Part shown: piece after piece, positions 21,473-31,009 of the stretch
How the letters are laid out: each line of letters starts with the position of its first letter
How positions within the stretch are numbered: the first letter of the stretch is position 1
From: Thiotrichaceae bacterium
GTDB lineage: Bacteria > Pseudomonadota > Gammaproteobacteria > Thiotrichales > Thiotrichaceae
Direction of reading: 5' to 3'
Assembly: GCA_026989145.1 (NCBI GenBank)
Contig: JALSJU010000108.1
Location: 1 to 44,544 of the forward strand
Length of the DNA stretch: 44,544 nucleotides
Notes under the pieces: model-generated
Seen by the model: only the letters and a program-made list of their open reading frames with translations
What the model was told of the DNA's origin: nothing
Databases searched by the model: none
Program-made: the position numbers and the translations under genes

Positions 21473-22384
21473 CTAGCTTTTTTTGCCAAGACTGTCTTTG
21501 GTGATTTCAGCAATACCGGCGATCGAACCCAAAAGGCTAGAAGCTTCTAAAGGCATCATAATTATTTTGGAATTATCTGCGGAGCCAATATCTTTTAATG
21601 CTTCAGTGTAGCGCTGTGCAACAAAATAGTTAATTGCTTGAATATCACCTTTTGCGATAGCTTCAGATACCATCGTCGTTGCTCTTGCTTCAGCCTCTGC
21701 AAGTCTTTCGCGCGCTTCTGCATCTCTAAAGGAGGCTTCTTTTTCACCTTCGGCAGCTAAAATTTGTGATTGCTTTACACCTTCTGCATTCAAAATACGT
21801 GCTTGACGTTGGCCTTCTGCTTCTAAAATTAAAGCACGTTTTTCGCGTTCAGCCTTCATTTGCCGGCCCATTGAATCGACTAAATCTTGTGGGGGGTTAA
21901 TATCTTTGATTTCAATACGGGTTATCTTAATCCCCCAAGTGGCTGCTGCTTCATCAACCACGGCCAACAAACGAGAGTTGATTTCGTCACGTTTAGATAA
22001 AAGCTCATCCAAATCCATCGAACCCATCACGCTACGAATGTTGGTCATGGTAATATTTAATACGGCACGGTACATGTCATTAACACGGTAAGCCGATTTA
22101 GCCGCATCCATCACTTTAAAGAACACCACACCATCTGCACTTACCATCGCATTATCTTTAGTGATGACTTCTTGCTGAGGAACATCGGTAACTTGCTCCA
22201 TCATATTTACTTTAGCGCCGATAATATCAATAAAGGGAATAAGAAACTGAATGCCGGGCTTTAAGGTACGGGTATAGCGACCAAAGCGTTCGACCGTATA
22301 TTCCATGCCTTGTGGTATACGCTTGACACCCATTGTTAAGATGATAAAGGCTAAAATAACCAGTGCTATGGGTAATAATTCCAT
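21473..22384 (-). CDS. qmcA: SPFH/stomatin-like membrane protein
   Basis: A 303-residue protein with an N-terminal membrane segment (about 2-19), an SPFH domain (MGVKRIPQGMEYTVERFGRYTRTLKPGIQFLIPFID, DNAMVSADGVVFFKV, ITRIEIKDINPPQDL) and a long alanine/glutamate-rich coiled coil (about 175-240, including AEGEKEASFRDAEARERLAEAEARA). This is the QmcA/paraslipin group, which multimerises in the inner membrane and associates with FtsH-type proteases. A GGAG site precedes the ATG. nfeD follows in the same operon. The spacer upstream holds repeat elements. Confidence 0.93.
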   Translation of the reverse strand: MELLPIALVILAFIILTMGVKRIPQGMEYTVERFGRYTRTLKPGIQFLIPFIDIIGAKVNMMEQVTDVPQQEVITKDNAMVSADGVVFFKVMDAAKSAYRVNDMYRAVLNITMTNIRSVMGSMDLDELLSKRDEINSRLLAVVDEAAATWGIKITRIEIKDINPPQDLVDSMGRQMKAEREKRALILEAEGQRQARILNAEGVKQSQILAAEGEKEASFRDAEARERLAEAEARATTMVSEAIAKGDIQAINYFVAQRYTEALKDIGSADNSKIIMMPLEASSLLGSIAGIAEITKDSLGKKS

Positions 22385-22445
22385 GTTTATTCTCCAGTGG
22401 GTTTACTGCTTTAGTATAGATGATAACAAATTTGTGTTTTAAGAA

Positions 22446-22861
22446 ACTCTGAATAGCCTAGCTGGATTTTGGCAGCGCCAAACTTTCAGCATCAAGGCAT
22501 GTGAGCTTTTAATGCTTATTGCCTTTAAAGTGAACATAACACAGAGGCTGGAAATTTGGCTAAGCCCCAAAGGGTAAGGCTCTAGGGCAGCATCTCCGTT
22601 GTTGTATTTCTCATGAAGGCAACAAGCATTCATGAGAAATACGCCTAGGATATACTGCCCTAGAGACTTACAGAATTTTATGGGACTTAATCAGGTTCTC
22701 CTTAATGCTAGCTAATATAAGGGTGAACTTACAAGGCATCAATTCCGTTGTTGTTTTTGCGAAGGGCTGTTGCACCATGCCCACGGGTGTATCCACTCCC
22801 AAAAATACGCCTAGGACTTGATGTCTTGAAACCCGCAGAATTCAACTCAGTTATACAGACG
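22446..22861. repeat. Composite MITE-like element, copies B and C
   Basis: The left end at 22446 (ACTCTGAATAGCCTAGCTGG) and right end at 22835-22861 (GCAGAATTCAACTCAGTTAT...) are imperfect inverted repeats of one another. Inside are the core CCGTTGTTGTATTTCTCATG, an inner end CAGAATTTTATGGGACTTAA at 22671-22690 and a second core copy at about 22745. Stem arms differ in sequence from other copies yet pair locally: CTCTAGGGCAG before and CTGCCCTAGAG after the first core, CAAGGCATCAA and TTGATGTCTTG around the second. The element occupies nearly the whole 478-base gap between yaaA and qmcA; no protein is encoded. Confidence 0.85.
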
Positions 22862-22862
22862 T

Positions 22863-23648
22863 TTACTTTTTTGGCGCAGGCTGTGCTCGAGTAAATACCC
22901 AGTTATCAGCAGTTGATTCTTGAGCAGAAAAATTATAGCCCCCTGCGCCAAAGTCTTTGATATCTTCAGCATGCTCAATGCGGTTTCGTAAAATAAAGTC
23001 AGTCATCATGCCACGCGCGCGTTTGGCAAAAATAGCCACGACGCGTGTTTTGCCGTCTTTAGTTTCTTTGAAGTTTATATTGAGTAAACGGCCATTGAGT
23101 TTTTTAGGTTTGACGGACTTAAAATATTCGTTAGAAGCGAGGTTTACTAGGACTTTTTCGGAATGACCTTCAAGAGTTTCATTTAATTTATCAGTAATGC
23201 GTTCCCCCCAAAACTGGTAGAGATTTTCCCCGCGTTTATTTTTTAGCTTTGTTTTCATTTCTAAGCGATACGGTTGGATTAAATCCATTGGGCGAAGTGC
23301 GCCGTATAAGCCAGACAAAATGCGTAAATGCTCTTGCGCATAGGCAAGATCATTATCATTATACTTTTCCTTTTGAATGCCTGAATAAACATCACCTTTA
23401 AAAGCGAACAATGCGGGCTTCGCATTATCAGGTGTAAAGGGTGTTTGCCAAGTATTAAAACGTTCTACATTTAAAATAGAGATATTCTCACTGACCGCCA
23501 TTAGCTCACGCACATCTTTTACATCAAGCTTTTTTGCTTTTTCAATAAGCAATTGTGAGTCACTTAATTGATCAGGAATTGAGTAAATTTCCGACGGTGT
23601 CGACGTTTCAAAGTCCTGACCTTTTGAGGGTGAGAGGGTAATTAACAT
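22863..23648 (-). CDS. yaaA: Peroxide stress protein YaaA
   Basis: YaaA lowers free intracellular iron during hydrogen peroxide stress, limiting Fenton damage to DNA and proteins. The 261-residue protein matches the family in length and pattern: it starts MLITLSPSKGQDFE, then LSDSQLLIEKAKKL, LFAFKGDVYSGI, YAQEHLRILSGLYGALRPMDLIQPYRLEM, LYQFWGERIT, LVNLASNEYFKSV and the C-terminal FAKRARGMMTDFILRNRI. It lies directly downstream (minus strand) of the ferredoxin gene, 31 bases away, so a ferredoxin-yaaA transcript linked to iron and redox is possible. The 3' end abuts the composite repeat element. Confidence 0.95.
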   Translation of the reverse strand: MLITLSPSKGQDFETSTPSEIYSIPDQLSDSQLLIEKAKKLDVKDVRELMAVSENISILNVERFNTWQTPFTPDNAKPALFAFKGDVYSGIQKEKYNDNDLAYAQEHLRILSGLYGALRPMDLIQPYRLEMKTKLKNKRGENLYQFWGERITDKLNETLEGHSEKVLVNLASNEYFKSVKPKKLNGRLLNINFKETKDGKTRVVAIFAKRARGMMTDFILRNRIEHAEDIKDFGAGGYNFSAQESTADNWVFTRAQPAPKK

Positions 23649-23679
23649 AGGGCGTGGAAAGATCCTGGTTAGAAAAGAG

Positions 23680-23976
<297 letters not shown>

Positions 23977-24068
23977 TTAACAGCGCAGGGAAAAATAAAC
24001 ATTAACCATTTTCAAAGTGAGACCATTGCAAGCAGATAATGCGGTCAAACTTGATTTTTGCAAGGTTT

Positions 24069-24572
<504 letters not shown>

Positions 24573-24803
24573 TTAAGTCGGTGGTGCAAACTAAAGCTTT
24601 ATAATAAAACAATTACTTTGAATTTGGAATGCGAGAATTACTTGAGACCTAGGAAGTCGCTAGTTAGTTACCCTTGTACCTTATGATGAGAAATAGCAAA
24701 AATAGAAGCTATTTGGTTAAGCTTATTTTAAGTATTGCTATGTGATAATGATGAACTAATTGGGCGCATTTCGCCCTAAAATAATAATAAATATAGAGAA
24801 CCT

Positions 24804-26660
24804 ATGCGTACTTCAAATAAGCTATATGGCAGAATACTTTTTACCTGCCTATTTATTGCCCTGCTACCTGTTAACGTTAATGCTGAAAAGTCACTGACAG
24901 CTGTTTGGGAGAGTTATGGGGTAAAGCCAACAGCTAGTCAGCTTAAACAACATCTGAAACTTGCTAAGCTAGTAAAAAGAAGTAAAGAGCAGGCGCGTGC
25001 GAATAGAATCACCAAAAAAGAATGGCAAAAGCAATGGAAGGCAAAACATCCTCAAAAGAACCAGAGGACAACAGCTTCAATAAACACGCGTGTATTAAAT
25101 AAAGCTGTTAAAACAAACAAAACATACCATAAAAAGCCAGCCCCCGTTCAATTAACAAGGGCACAATATAATCAGCGATACCAGCAGTTACAACAACAAA
25201 AATTAAGACGTAAAAGTGCTCAAAATAAAACAATAGCCGGCGTAAAAAAGCGTCATGTTTCATTTAAACAAACGACAAAAAAACCTCAGTTTAACCGCTT
25301 ACCCTTAGAGATTATCTCTCAGCTAAGGGATGCTGGCATTACCGAGCAAGGCATGAGTGCTTTTGTTCAAGAGGTTAATGCGAAACAACCTTTACTTGCC
25401 TATAAAGATCAGGCCTCACGAGTTCCAGCATCTGTAATGAAGTTAATTACTTCCTACGCGGCACTGGGTGTTTTAGGCCCCAAATATCGTTGGCCGCTTG
25501 ATGTGTATACGCAGGGTTCTATTCGTAAAGGCGTGCTCAGTGGTGATCTTATACTCAAGGGATACGGTGCACCAGAATTTAATACAGCGGAACTGCGTAA
25601 ATTATTACGTGCTATCCGTGCTAAAGGTATTCACACGGTAAAAGGCCGTGTCGTTTTTGATAACAGTATGTTTAGTATTCCTAATGAAAGCGCAGCTGCT
25701 TTTGATGGCAAAGGTTATGCCGCCTATAACGCACAACCCGATGCTTTATTATTTAATGAGCGTATTACGGAGTTTAGAATACGTGCAAATAAAAAAGGTA
25801 AGCGAGTGAGAGTAACATCTACACCAACGCATAATTTAAGAATAGTTAATAAAATGCGCAAAGTACGTCGTGGTTGTCGTCCGCGCATTGCGGTATCTAA
25901 ACGAGGTGCTAAAACGACCGTTACATTTAGCGGGACTTTTTCCCGCCGTTGTGGAACACGAAGTTACACGCGGGTTATTAGTCGCCCAGCTGAGATGATT
26001 TATGGCAGTATGAAATCTTTATGGAAACGCGAGGTTGGCGGGAAATTATCGACGCGTTTCGCTATGGGTCAAGCCCCAAAAAAAGTGAAACCTTTATTGA
26101 CAACCTACTCGCGTACTCTGGCAGAAATTCTGCCAAGTATTGATAAAGACAGTAATAATGTGATGGCACGTCAATTACTATTATCAATTGGTGCAAAGCG
26201 TACCGGACATGGAACACCACAAAGTGGCGCTAATGCAATTAGCCAATGGTTAAATTCTCGTGGCTTACACTTCCCAGAATTACGGATAGAAAATGGCTCT
26301 GGCTTAAGCAGACTTGCACGTATTAGTGCTAGGCATGTTGGAGAGCTATTGCTTAATGCTTACCGCAGCCCCTTTAGAAATCACCTCATGCAGTCTTTAG
26401 CTATTGCAGGTGTTGATGGCACGATGAAACGAAGATTAAGAGGAACAGCTGTACGTGGCAGAGGTTTTTTCAAAACAGGCACCTTGAAGAATGTACGCAG
26501 TATTGCAGGCTATGTTAAAGCAGCCAATGGAAGAACTTATGTGATTACAATTTTACACAATGACCCAAAAGCTCGTAGCCGAACAGTAGGTGCACATAAT
26601 AGTTTAATTGAATGGGTTTATGCTGGTGGGCGTAGCAATCAACAATTAGCACAGCGTTAA
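24804..26660 (+). CDS. dacB: D-Ala-D-Ala carboxypeptidase/endopeptidase (PBP4, S13) with N-terminal basic extension
   Basis: PBP4-type enzymes trim peptidoglycan cross-links and stem peptides in the periplasm. The signal peptide (about 1-27, cleavage after VNA) is followed by an unusual extension to about residue 165 that is very rich in Lys, Gln and Arg (RSKEQARANRITKKEWQKQW..., YQQLQQQKLRRKSAQ). The S13 domain then shows the catalytic SxxK at Ser210-Lys213 (ASVMK), the SxN motif at Ser450 (DSNN) and KTG at Lys557. Most PBP4 proteins are about 480 residues, so the 618 here reflects the extension. The catalytic domain also has many Arg/Lys. The gene stands alone, convergent with ppk2. Confidence 0.9.
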   Translation: MRTSNKLYGRILFTCLFIALLPVNVNAEKSLTAVWESYGVKPTASQLKQHLKLAKLVKRSKEQARANRITKKEWQKQWKAKHPQKNQRTTASINTRVLNKAVKTNKTYHKKPAPVQLTRAQYNQRYQQLQQQKLRRKSAQNKTIAGVKKRHVSFKQTTKKPQFNRLPLEIISQLRDAGITEQGMSAFVQEVNAKQPLLAYKDQASRVPASVMKLITSYAALGVLGPKYRWPLDVYTQGSIRKGVLSGDLILKGYGAPEFNTAELRKLLRAIRAKGIHTVKGRVVFDNSMFSIPNESAAAFDGKGYAAYNAQPDALLFNERITEFRIRANKKGKRVRVTSTPTHNLRIVNKMRKVRRGCRPRIAVSKRGAKTTVTFSGTFSRRCGTRSYTRVISRPAEMIYGSMKSLWKREVGGKLSTRFAMGQAPKKVKPLLTTYSRTLAEILPSIDKDSNNVMARQLLLSIGAKRTGHGTPQSGANAISQWLNSRGLHFPELRIENGSGLSRLARISARHVGELLLNAYRSPFRNHLMQSLAIAGVDGTMKRRLRGTAVRGRGFFKTGTLKNVRSIAGYVKAANGRTYVITILHNDPKARSRTVGAHNSLIEWVYAGGRSNQQLAQR

Positions 26661-26697
26661 CTGTAGAGCAGTTTGGTCGCAAAGATGTTACATTTTA

Positions 26698-27609
26698 CTA
26701 CGCTTTAAATTTACCTTTTTTAAGCCTATCCGCTTCCATTGTTTCTATTTCACGTGCGCCTGATACCACAATATCTGGGTCAGGTATAAAGTCTAAGCCT
26801 TTATTAACATGCTCATACGGCACACTGTTTAAAATTACTTTGAAGACATTAAGACGTGCTGCATGCTTATCATTAGAACGCACAATCGTCCAAGGTGCGG
26901 CGGATGTATGTGAGCGTTTTAACATATCGTATTTTGCTTTGGTGAAATCATCCCAATGATCTTGTGCTTGAATATCAACTTCTGAGAGTTTCCATTGGCG
27001 TAGCGGGTCGGTCTTACGCCGCTCAAAACGACGCGCTTGTTCTGATTTTGTGACACTGAAATAGATTTTAATCAGTATCGTTCCTTGTCTAACCAAGTCT
27101 TTTTCAAAACCTGTTACGCCTTTCATAAATCGTTTATGTTCATCCGGTGTACAAAAACCAAAAACAGGCTCTACCATCGCGCGGTTATACCAGCTACGAT
27201 CGAACATAACAATTTCACCACCACGTGGAAATTGTTCAACATAGCGTTGAAAGTACCATTGGGTTCGTTCTAATTCGGTGGGTTTATTAAGTGCGACAAT
27301 GCGGTAATGTTTTTCATTCATATAACGAGCGACACGACGAATCGTACCGCCCTTACCCGCAGCATCACGACCTTCATACAGAATAATAATACGTTTCTTA
27401 GTTTCTTCGAGATATTGTTGTAAAGCTATGAGCTCTGCTTGATAAGGTTTTAACGCTTGTTCTTTTTTATAACGTTTTAAGGCTTTTGATTCGTTATTTT
27501 TTAAAGACTCAATTTCATTTGTGAGGGCGATAATTTGATCTTTTAAGCTTAGTTCTTGCAAGTCATCTAATTGAATAACATTTTCTTGCTGTTTGTCTTT
27601 TTTAGTCAT
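26698..27609 (-). CDS. ppk2: Polyphosphate kinase 2, single-domain
   Basis: PPK2 phosphorylates nucleoside diphosphates or monophosphates with polyphosphate, or the reverse. The 303-residue protein has Walker A GRDAAGKGG at about residues 80-89, RWYFQRYVEQFP-like and MFDRSWYNRAMVEPVFGF segments holding the Walker B aspartate, and the lid region RRKTDPLRQWKLSEVDIQAQDHWDDFTKAKYDML. This fits the approximately 300-residue class I PPK2 of Pseudomonas type. The N-terminal 55 residues form a charged helix. I prefer ATG 27609 over the GTG just upstream because the AGGA site spaces better. The substrate preference (ADP versus GDP or AMP) cannot be read reliably. Confidence 0.92.
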   Translation of the reverse strand: MTKKDKQQENVIQLDDLQELSLKDQIIALTNEIESLKNNESKALKRYKKEQALKPYQAELIALQQYLEETKKRIIILYEGRDAAGKGGTIRRVARYMNEKHYRIVALNKPTELERTQWYFQRYVEQFPRGGEIVMFDRSWYNRAMVEPVFGFCTPDEHKRFMKGVTGFEKDLVRQGTILIKIYFSVTKSEQARRFERRKTDPLRQWKLSEVDIQAQDHWDDFTKAKYDMLKRSHTSAAPWTIVRSNDKHAARLNVFKVILNSVPYEHVNKGLDFIPDPDIVVSGAREIETMEADRLKKGKFKA

Positions 27610-27672
27610 CACTCACATCCTAGCTGAAAGGGTAAAGAATACGGTAAACTTATCATAACAGAGAATGGTTAA

Positions 27673-28530
27673 ATGATTAAATTTATATCGGCTGGAGTAA
27701 GTATTTTTCTGATTAGCGTTATGTTTAATCACACCTTTGCTAAAGACTTGGCAAAACCCACTGTAATGTTAGCAAATGTTTATCATTCAGGTATTGATTT
27801 AAGTGATTATTGGGTCAGTGAAAAATACGATGGTGTCAGGGCAATTTGGGATGGTAAGCATTTGGTTTCTCGTGGTGGTAATATTTATCATGCGCCGCGG
27901 TGGTTTGTTAAGGACTTCCCCAAGTATACGCGCTTAGATGGTGAATTATGGTTAGCTCGTCAAAAATTTGAAGCTTTAGTCAGTGTGGTAAGAGATAAAC
28001 AGCCCGATGATAAAGCATGGAAGGCCATTAAATTTATGGTCTTTGATGTGCCAAGCTCGCCAAAAAATTTTATACAGCGTATTAATCTAATTAAAAAAAC
28101 TTTGGCATCTTTAAATATCCCCTGGTTAAAAGCAGTTAAGCAATGGAAAGTTTCTTCGCACGCTAAGCTTATGATGCAGCTTAAGAAAATCACCCAAGTA
28201 GGTGCTGAAGGTTTAATGCTGCATCGAGGATCATCGTATTATAAAGGTAAACGCACAGGGGATTTACTTAAAGTTAAGCCTTATCAGGATGCAGAGGCCG
28301 TAGTCATTAAAACGATCGGTGGCAAAGGCAAGTACAAAGGATTGATGGGAGCGATTTTAGTCGAAATGCCGAGCGGTCAGCGCTTTAAAATTGGCACAGG
28401 TTTTACAGATCTTGAAAGACGAAACCCTCCAAAAGCAGGAGAGACGATTACTTATCAATATCGGGGGGAAACCAAAAATGGCATACCAAGATTTGCTTCA
28501 TTTTTACGCATTAGAGCGCTTGAGCGTTAG
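27673..28530 (+). CDS. ligE: Exported minimal ATP-dependent DNA ligase (Lig E type)
   Basis: Lig E enzymes seal nicks with ATP and are exported to the periplasm. The 285-residue protein has a signal peptide (about 1-23, ending TFA), the nucleotidyltransferase motif EKYDGVRA with the AMP-accepting Lys51, RLDGELW (motif III), FMVFDVP (IIIa), AEGLMLHRG (IV) and LLKVKPYQDAEAVV (V), then a small OB domain (about 210-285). It has no DNA-binding or BRCT extras. Family members occur in competent or biofilm-forming Gram-negatives, and the proposed role is repair of extracellular or incoming DNA. It is divergent from ppk2 with a 63-base shared spacer. Confidence 0.9.
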   Translation: MIKFISAGVSIFLISVMFNHTFAKDLAKPTVMLANVYHSGIDLSDYWVSEKYDGVRAIWDGKHLVSRGGNIYHAPRWFVKDFPKYTRLDGELWLARQKFEALVSVVRDKQPDDKAWKAIKFMVFDVPSSPKNFIQRINLIKKTLASLNIPWLKAVKQWKVSSHAKLMMQLKKITQVGAEGLMLHRGSSYYKGKRTGDLLKVKPYQDAEAVVIKTIGGKGKYKGLMGAILVEMPSGQRFKIGTGFTDLERRNPPKAGETITYQYRGETKNGIPRFASFLRIRALER

Positions 28531-28624
28531 TTTCCCTTTACAAAAAAACAATATCAGTATATTCTAATATACAGATACACTTTTGTATCGAGACTTCTAT
28601 TCACGCTAGGATAAGGATCACATC

Positions 28625-29545
28625 ATGAACAAACATTTAATCACACTATTTTCTGTGCTTGTTGCAAGCAGTGCAATTAGTACTTCAGCTTCAGCCAATT
28701 GGTTTAACGGTTTTAACAACGGCAACGGCAATGCAAATGGTTACGGCACGACTCAAGGTAACGGTAACACCAGTGGCAACGCTTCAGGCAATACCCAAGG
28801 AAGCACTCAAGGTTCAGGCAATGGCTGGGGAACTGGTAAAGGCAATGCAGATGGCGCGATTGATTTTAATATCAAATTTAAAGCCAAAGGCAATACCGAT
28901 ATGACCACACAGGGTAACCTACAAGGTCAAGGTCAAGGTCAAGGTCAAGGTGCTGGTAATGGTCAAGGCACAGGAAATGCTCAGGGAAATAGTAATGTAA
29001 ATGGGGATGTTGCTGGTAATACTACAGCGAACGCAAAAGGTGTAAATAAAAGAGCAGGCGCTGCCACTAATATACCTTGGAACACTAATGGCAGTGGCGT
29101 AAGCATGCCTTGGTCAAATAACAATGGCGCTAATAATTGGAGCATGCCGTCATTGCCAACTTTCAACAGTAATACAAACTCAAATAATTGGACAATGCCG
29201 TGGAATAGTAATGGTAGTAGTTGGACGATGCCATGGAATAATAATGGCGGTGGTAACTCTTTTTCAATGCCTTGGAATAGTGGTAACAACGGCACAGGTT
29301 TTAATATGCCTACTATGCCAACCATGAACAATAATGGAAATAGTTTTAGCATGCCGTGGAATAACAATGGTAACAATGGCTGGAAAATGCCTTGGAGCAG
29401 CAATAACAATACCGGTTACTATTACCCTCAAACTCAGTATGGTTACCAATTTGCGCCCATTAATCGTGCCCCGCAGATTAACCGTGCACCTATGATGAGG
29501 CCAGCCCCGGTAGCACCGCTACAAGTACCAAGTGCTCAAAAATAA
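28625..29545 (+). CDS. Secreted Gly/Asn/Gln-rich repeat protein, sulfur-globule-protein-like
   Basis: A 306-residue exported low-complexity protein. After a signal peptide (about 1-24, ending SASA) comes a Gly/Asn/Gln/Thr region with QG and GN repeats, a short AIDFNIKFKAKGNTDM segment, then from about residue 145 a run of MPW motifs: one IPW and six MPW followed by Asn/Ser/Gly spacers (e.g. WTMPWNNNGGGNSFSMPWN). The C-terminus is Tyr/Pro-rich (GYYYPQTQYGYQFAPINRAPQ). No Cys is present. The composition and plan recall sulfur globule proteins of sulfur-oxidising bacteria, which coat stored sulfur in the periplasm; amyloid-like or surface matrix roles are alternatives. AAGGA lies before the ATG and a strong terminator after the stop, suggesting abundant single-gene expression. 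Confidence 0.6.
   Translation: MNKHLITLFSVLVASSAISTSASANWFNGFNNGNGNANGYGTTQGNGNTSGNASGNTQGSTQGSGNGWGTGKGNADGAIDFNIKFKAKGNTDMTTQGNLQGQGQGQGQGAGNGQGTGNAQGNSNVNGDVAGNTTANAKGVNKRAGAATNIPWNTNGSGVSMPWSNNNGANNWSMPSLPTFNSNTNSNNWTMPWNSNGSSWTMPWNNNGGGNSFSMPWNSGNNGTGFNMPTMPTMNNNGNSFSMPWNNNGNNGWKMPWSSNNNTGYYYPQTQYGYQFAPINRAPQINRAPMMRPAPVAPLQVPSAQK
28922..28951 (+). repeat. Five tandem CAAGGT hexamers within the Gly/Gln-rich gene
   Basis: Five exact copies of CAAGGT encode successive Gln-Gly dipeptides. Because the unit is two codons long, slippage would change protein length without a frameshift. Confidence 0.9.
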
Positions 29546-29560
29546 GCTTAGAAACTTCAA

Positions 29561-29596
29561 AGCAAAAAAAAACAGCCTAGAGGCTGTTTTTTTTGC
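29561..29596. terminator. Strong bidirectional terminator
   Basis: CAGCC (29573-29577) and GGCTG (29582-29586) form the core stem, extended by a run of As on one side and Ts on the other (AGCAAAAAAAAACAGCC...GGCTGTTTTTTTTGCT). It ends the low-complexity gene on the plus strand and could also stop transcription of the minus-strand gene that ends at 29676. Confidence 0.9.
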
Positions 29597-29675
29597 TTGT
29601 GGATATTCCTTTAATACGAAGTGTGACAGAAAGAGGCAAGAAGCAAATCTGAATGCAAAGCCCTCTTTTTATAAA

Positions 29676-30086
29676 CTAAGCAACTTTATTCTGTTTCAGT
29701 GGTTCACTGTCAGCAGAAGCTTTAGTTAACCCAAAAAACTTTTTTAAACGGTAAAAAAGCTTGCGCTCTTGTTGCATGTTAAGGACTTTATCGTAGGCTA
29801 TTTGGTTAATGGTTTTATCTAACTCACGATTATAAACATTATTGTAAGCATCAAATTCAATTTCAACCGTTTCATCAACTTCTAAATTAAATAAGTCTTC
29901 AATTAAAGGTAGTTCACGCTTATTTATAGATGAAATACCTTTTGGTAGTTTATCTTCGCCCAGAAAAGTTTCACCTGAAACAGGACGTTCATCGCCATTT
30001 TCATCACGAATTAAAAAAGTCATGGTGCCATGCTTATCTGAATCTATGACATGGTCTTTTTTTAAGAGTGTGTATGTCTTTAACAT
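29676..30086 (-). CDS. Conserved-looking cytoplasmic protein of unknown function
   Basis: A 136-residue soluble protein with no signal or membrane segment. The first 80 residues look like a small beta-rich domain (YTLLKKDHVIDSDKHGTMTFLIRDENGDERPVSGETFLG, DLFNLEVDETVEIEFDAYNNVYN). The C-terminus is helical and basic (MQQERKLFYRLKKFFGLTKA). A GGGGAT site just before the ATG supports translation. The yebE-like gene is upstream on the same strand but separated by a terminator. I do not recognise a family and offer no function. Confidence 0.65.
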   Translation of the reverse strand: MLKTYTLLKKDHVIDSDKHGTMTFLIRDENGDERPVSGETFLGEDKLPKGISSINKRELPLIEDLFNLEVDETVEIEFDAYNNVYNRELDKTINQIAYDKVLNMQQERKLFYRLKKFFGLTKASADSEPLKQNKVA

Positions 30087-30174
30087 AATATCCCCTATTA
30101 TTGTTTATTTTAGATGTGAGTATATTAGCGGATTAATGCTAAGTTAGATAATTAAGCTGATAAGTGGTAATTAA

Positions 30175-30197
30175 AAAGCCTGATAACATCAGGCTTT
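30175..30197 (-). terminator. Rho-independent terminator of the yebE-like gene
   Basis: A perfect nine-base-pair stem (AAAGCCTGA 30175-30183 with TCAGGCTTT 30189-30197) around a five-base loop lies 28 bases past the stop of the minus-strand gene at 30226. On the minus strand the right arm runs into TTTTTAATT. Confidence 0.85.
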
Positions 30198-30225
30198 AGG
30201 TTACTTCTTAGAAAGATTGATATAG

Positions 30226-30870
30226 CTATGCATAGATTGCAGGTGCGCCAAGTTTTTCATGAATCTGATTACAAACCTCTTTTGAGATATTTAATCCTTT
30301 AGCCAGTTGATCTAAGTAATGAGCTTCCTCATTAGAGTCTAAATCTATCGCCATCAGAGACATCAGGTAAACTTGTTGTTCCATACCGCGAGGTACGCTT
30401 TGAATAAAGCCCTTTACATCAAGTGGTGCATTGATTTCTTTTCGAACAAATTCTGCTTCTTCACGAGATACATCACCTAAATGTTCGGTAATTTTACGTT
30501 GCTCATCCTCGCTGATATTGCCATCAGATTTTGCCGCATTAATCATTGCGCGTAGCATAATTTCAGCTTGTTGCTCTTGTTCGGATGAGGGATTGACTTC
30601 CTTGCCCTGCATTGCATTGCCAAAAAGACCCCCAAAACCACCTTGATTTCGCCCTTGAGATTGTGCCTCCCCTAACTTAGAGCCACCTAATGAATCCAAT
30701 ATTCCACCTAAGCCACCTTTAGTATCAGCAGATTTACCACCCACTAAGCCACCTAAAAGGTCGCCGATTCCGCCGCCACTTCCGCCTTTTGAGCCTCCCA
30801 TCATTTTACCTAAACCTTTGGCAACCGCGATGCCCATTGCTACTTTACCGAGAGTGCTGATTAAACTCAT
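30226..30870 (-). CDS. DUF533/TerB-like protein (YebE family)
   Basis: A 214-residue protein. The N-terminal third is glycine-rich (GLGKMMGGSKGGSGGGIGDLLGGLVGG) after a short hydrophobic segment that may touch the membrane. From about residue 95 comes an alpha-helical TerB-like/DUF533 domain: QQAEIMLRAMINAAKSDGNISEDEQRKITEHLG, EFVRKEINAPLDVKGFIQSVP and QVYLMSLMAIDLDSNEEAHYLDQLAKGLNI, matching E. coli YebE in order. YebE is regulated by envelope stress in E. coli, but its biochemical role is unknown. An AGGAG site precedes the ATG and a terminator follows the stop. Confidence 0.85.
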   Translation of the reverse strand: MSLISTLGKVAMGIAVAKGLGKMMGGSKGGSGGGIGDLLGGLVGGKSADTKGGLGGILDSLGGSKLGEAQSQGRNQGGFGGLFGNAMQGKEVNPSSEQEQQAEIMLRAMINAAKSDGNISEDEQRKITEHLGDVSREEAEFVRKEINAPLDVKGFIQSVPRGMEQQVYLMSLMAIDLDSNEEAHYLDQLAKGLNISKEVCNQIHEKLGAPAIYA

Positions 30871-31009
30871 GTGATCTCCTTATTTTCTATATAGTTTATA
30901 ATGAGTTAATACTAGCATATTGCTAAGTGCTGATGGGAGTAACTCTAGTTTCGTGCAAAAAAGTGTTAACTACGATAGTATCGCCCTTTTTAAATAAACG
31001 TGATTTGTA

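Noticed and set aside
24760-24780. Hairpin GGGCG...CGCCC upstream of the PBP4 gene as a terminator
   Set aside because: The stem is only five pairs and no T run follows it on either strand.
28981-29409. Leu-rich minus-strand frame opposite the MPW-repeat gene
   Set aside because: It arises from repeats read on the opposite strand; the plus-strand gene has a signal peptide, ribosome-binding site and terminator.
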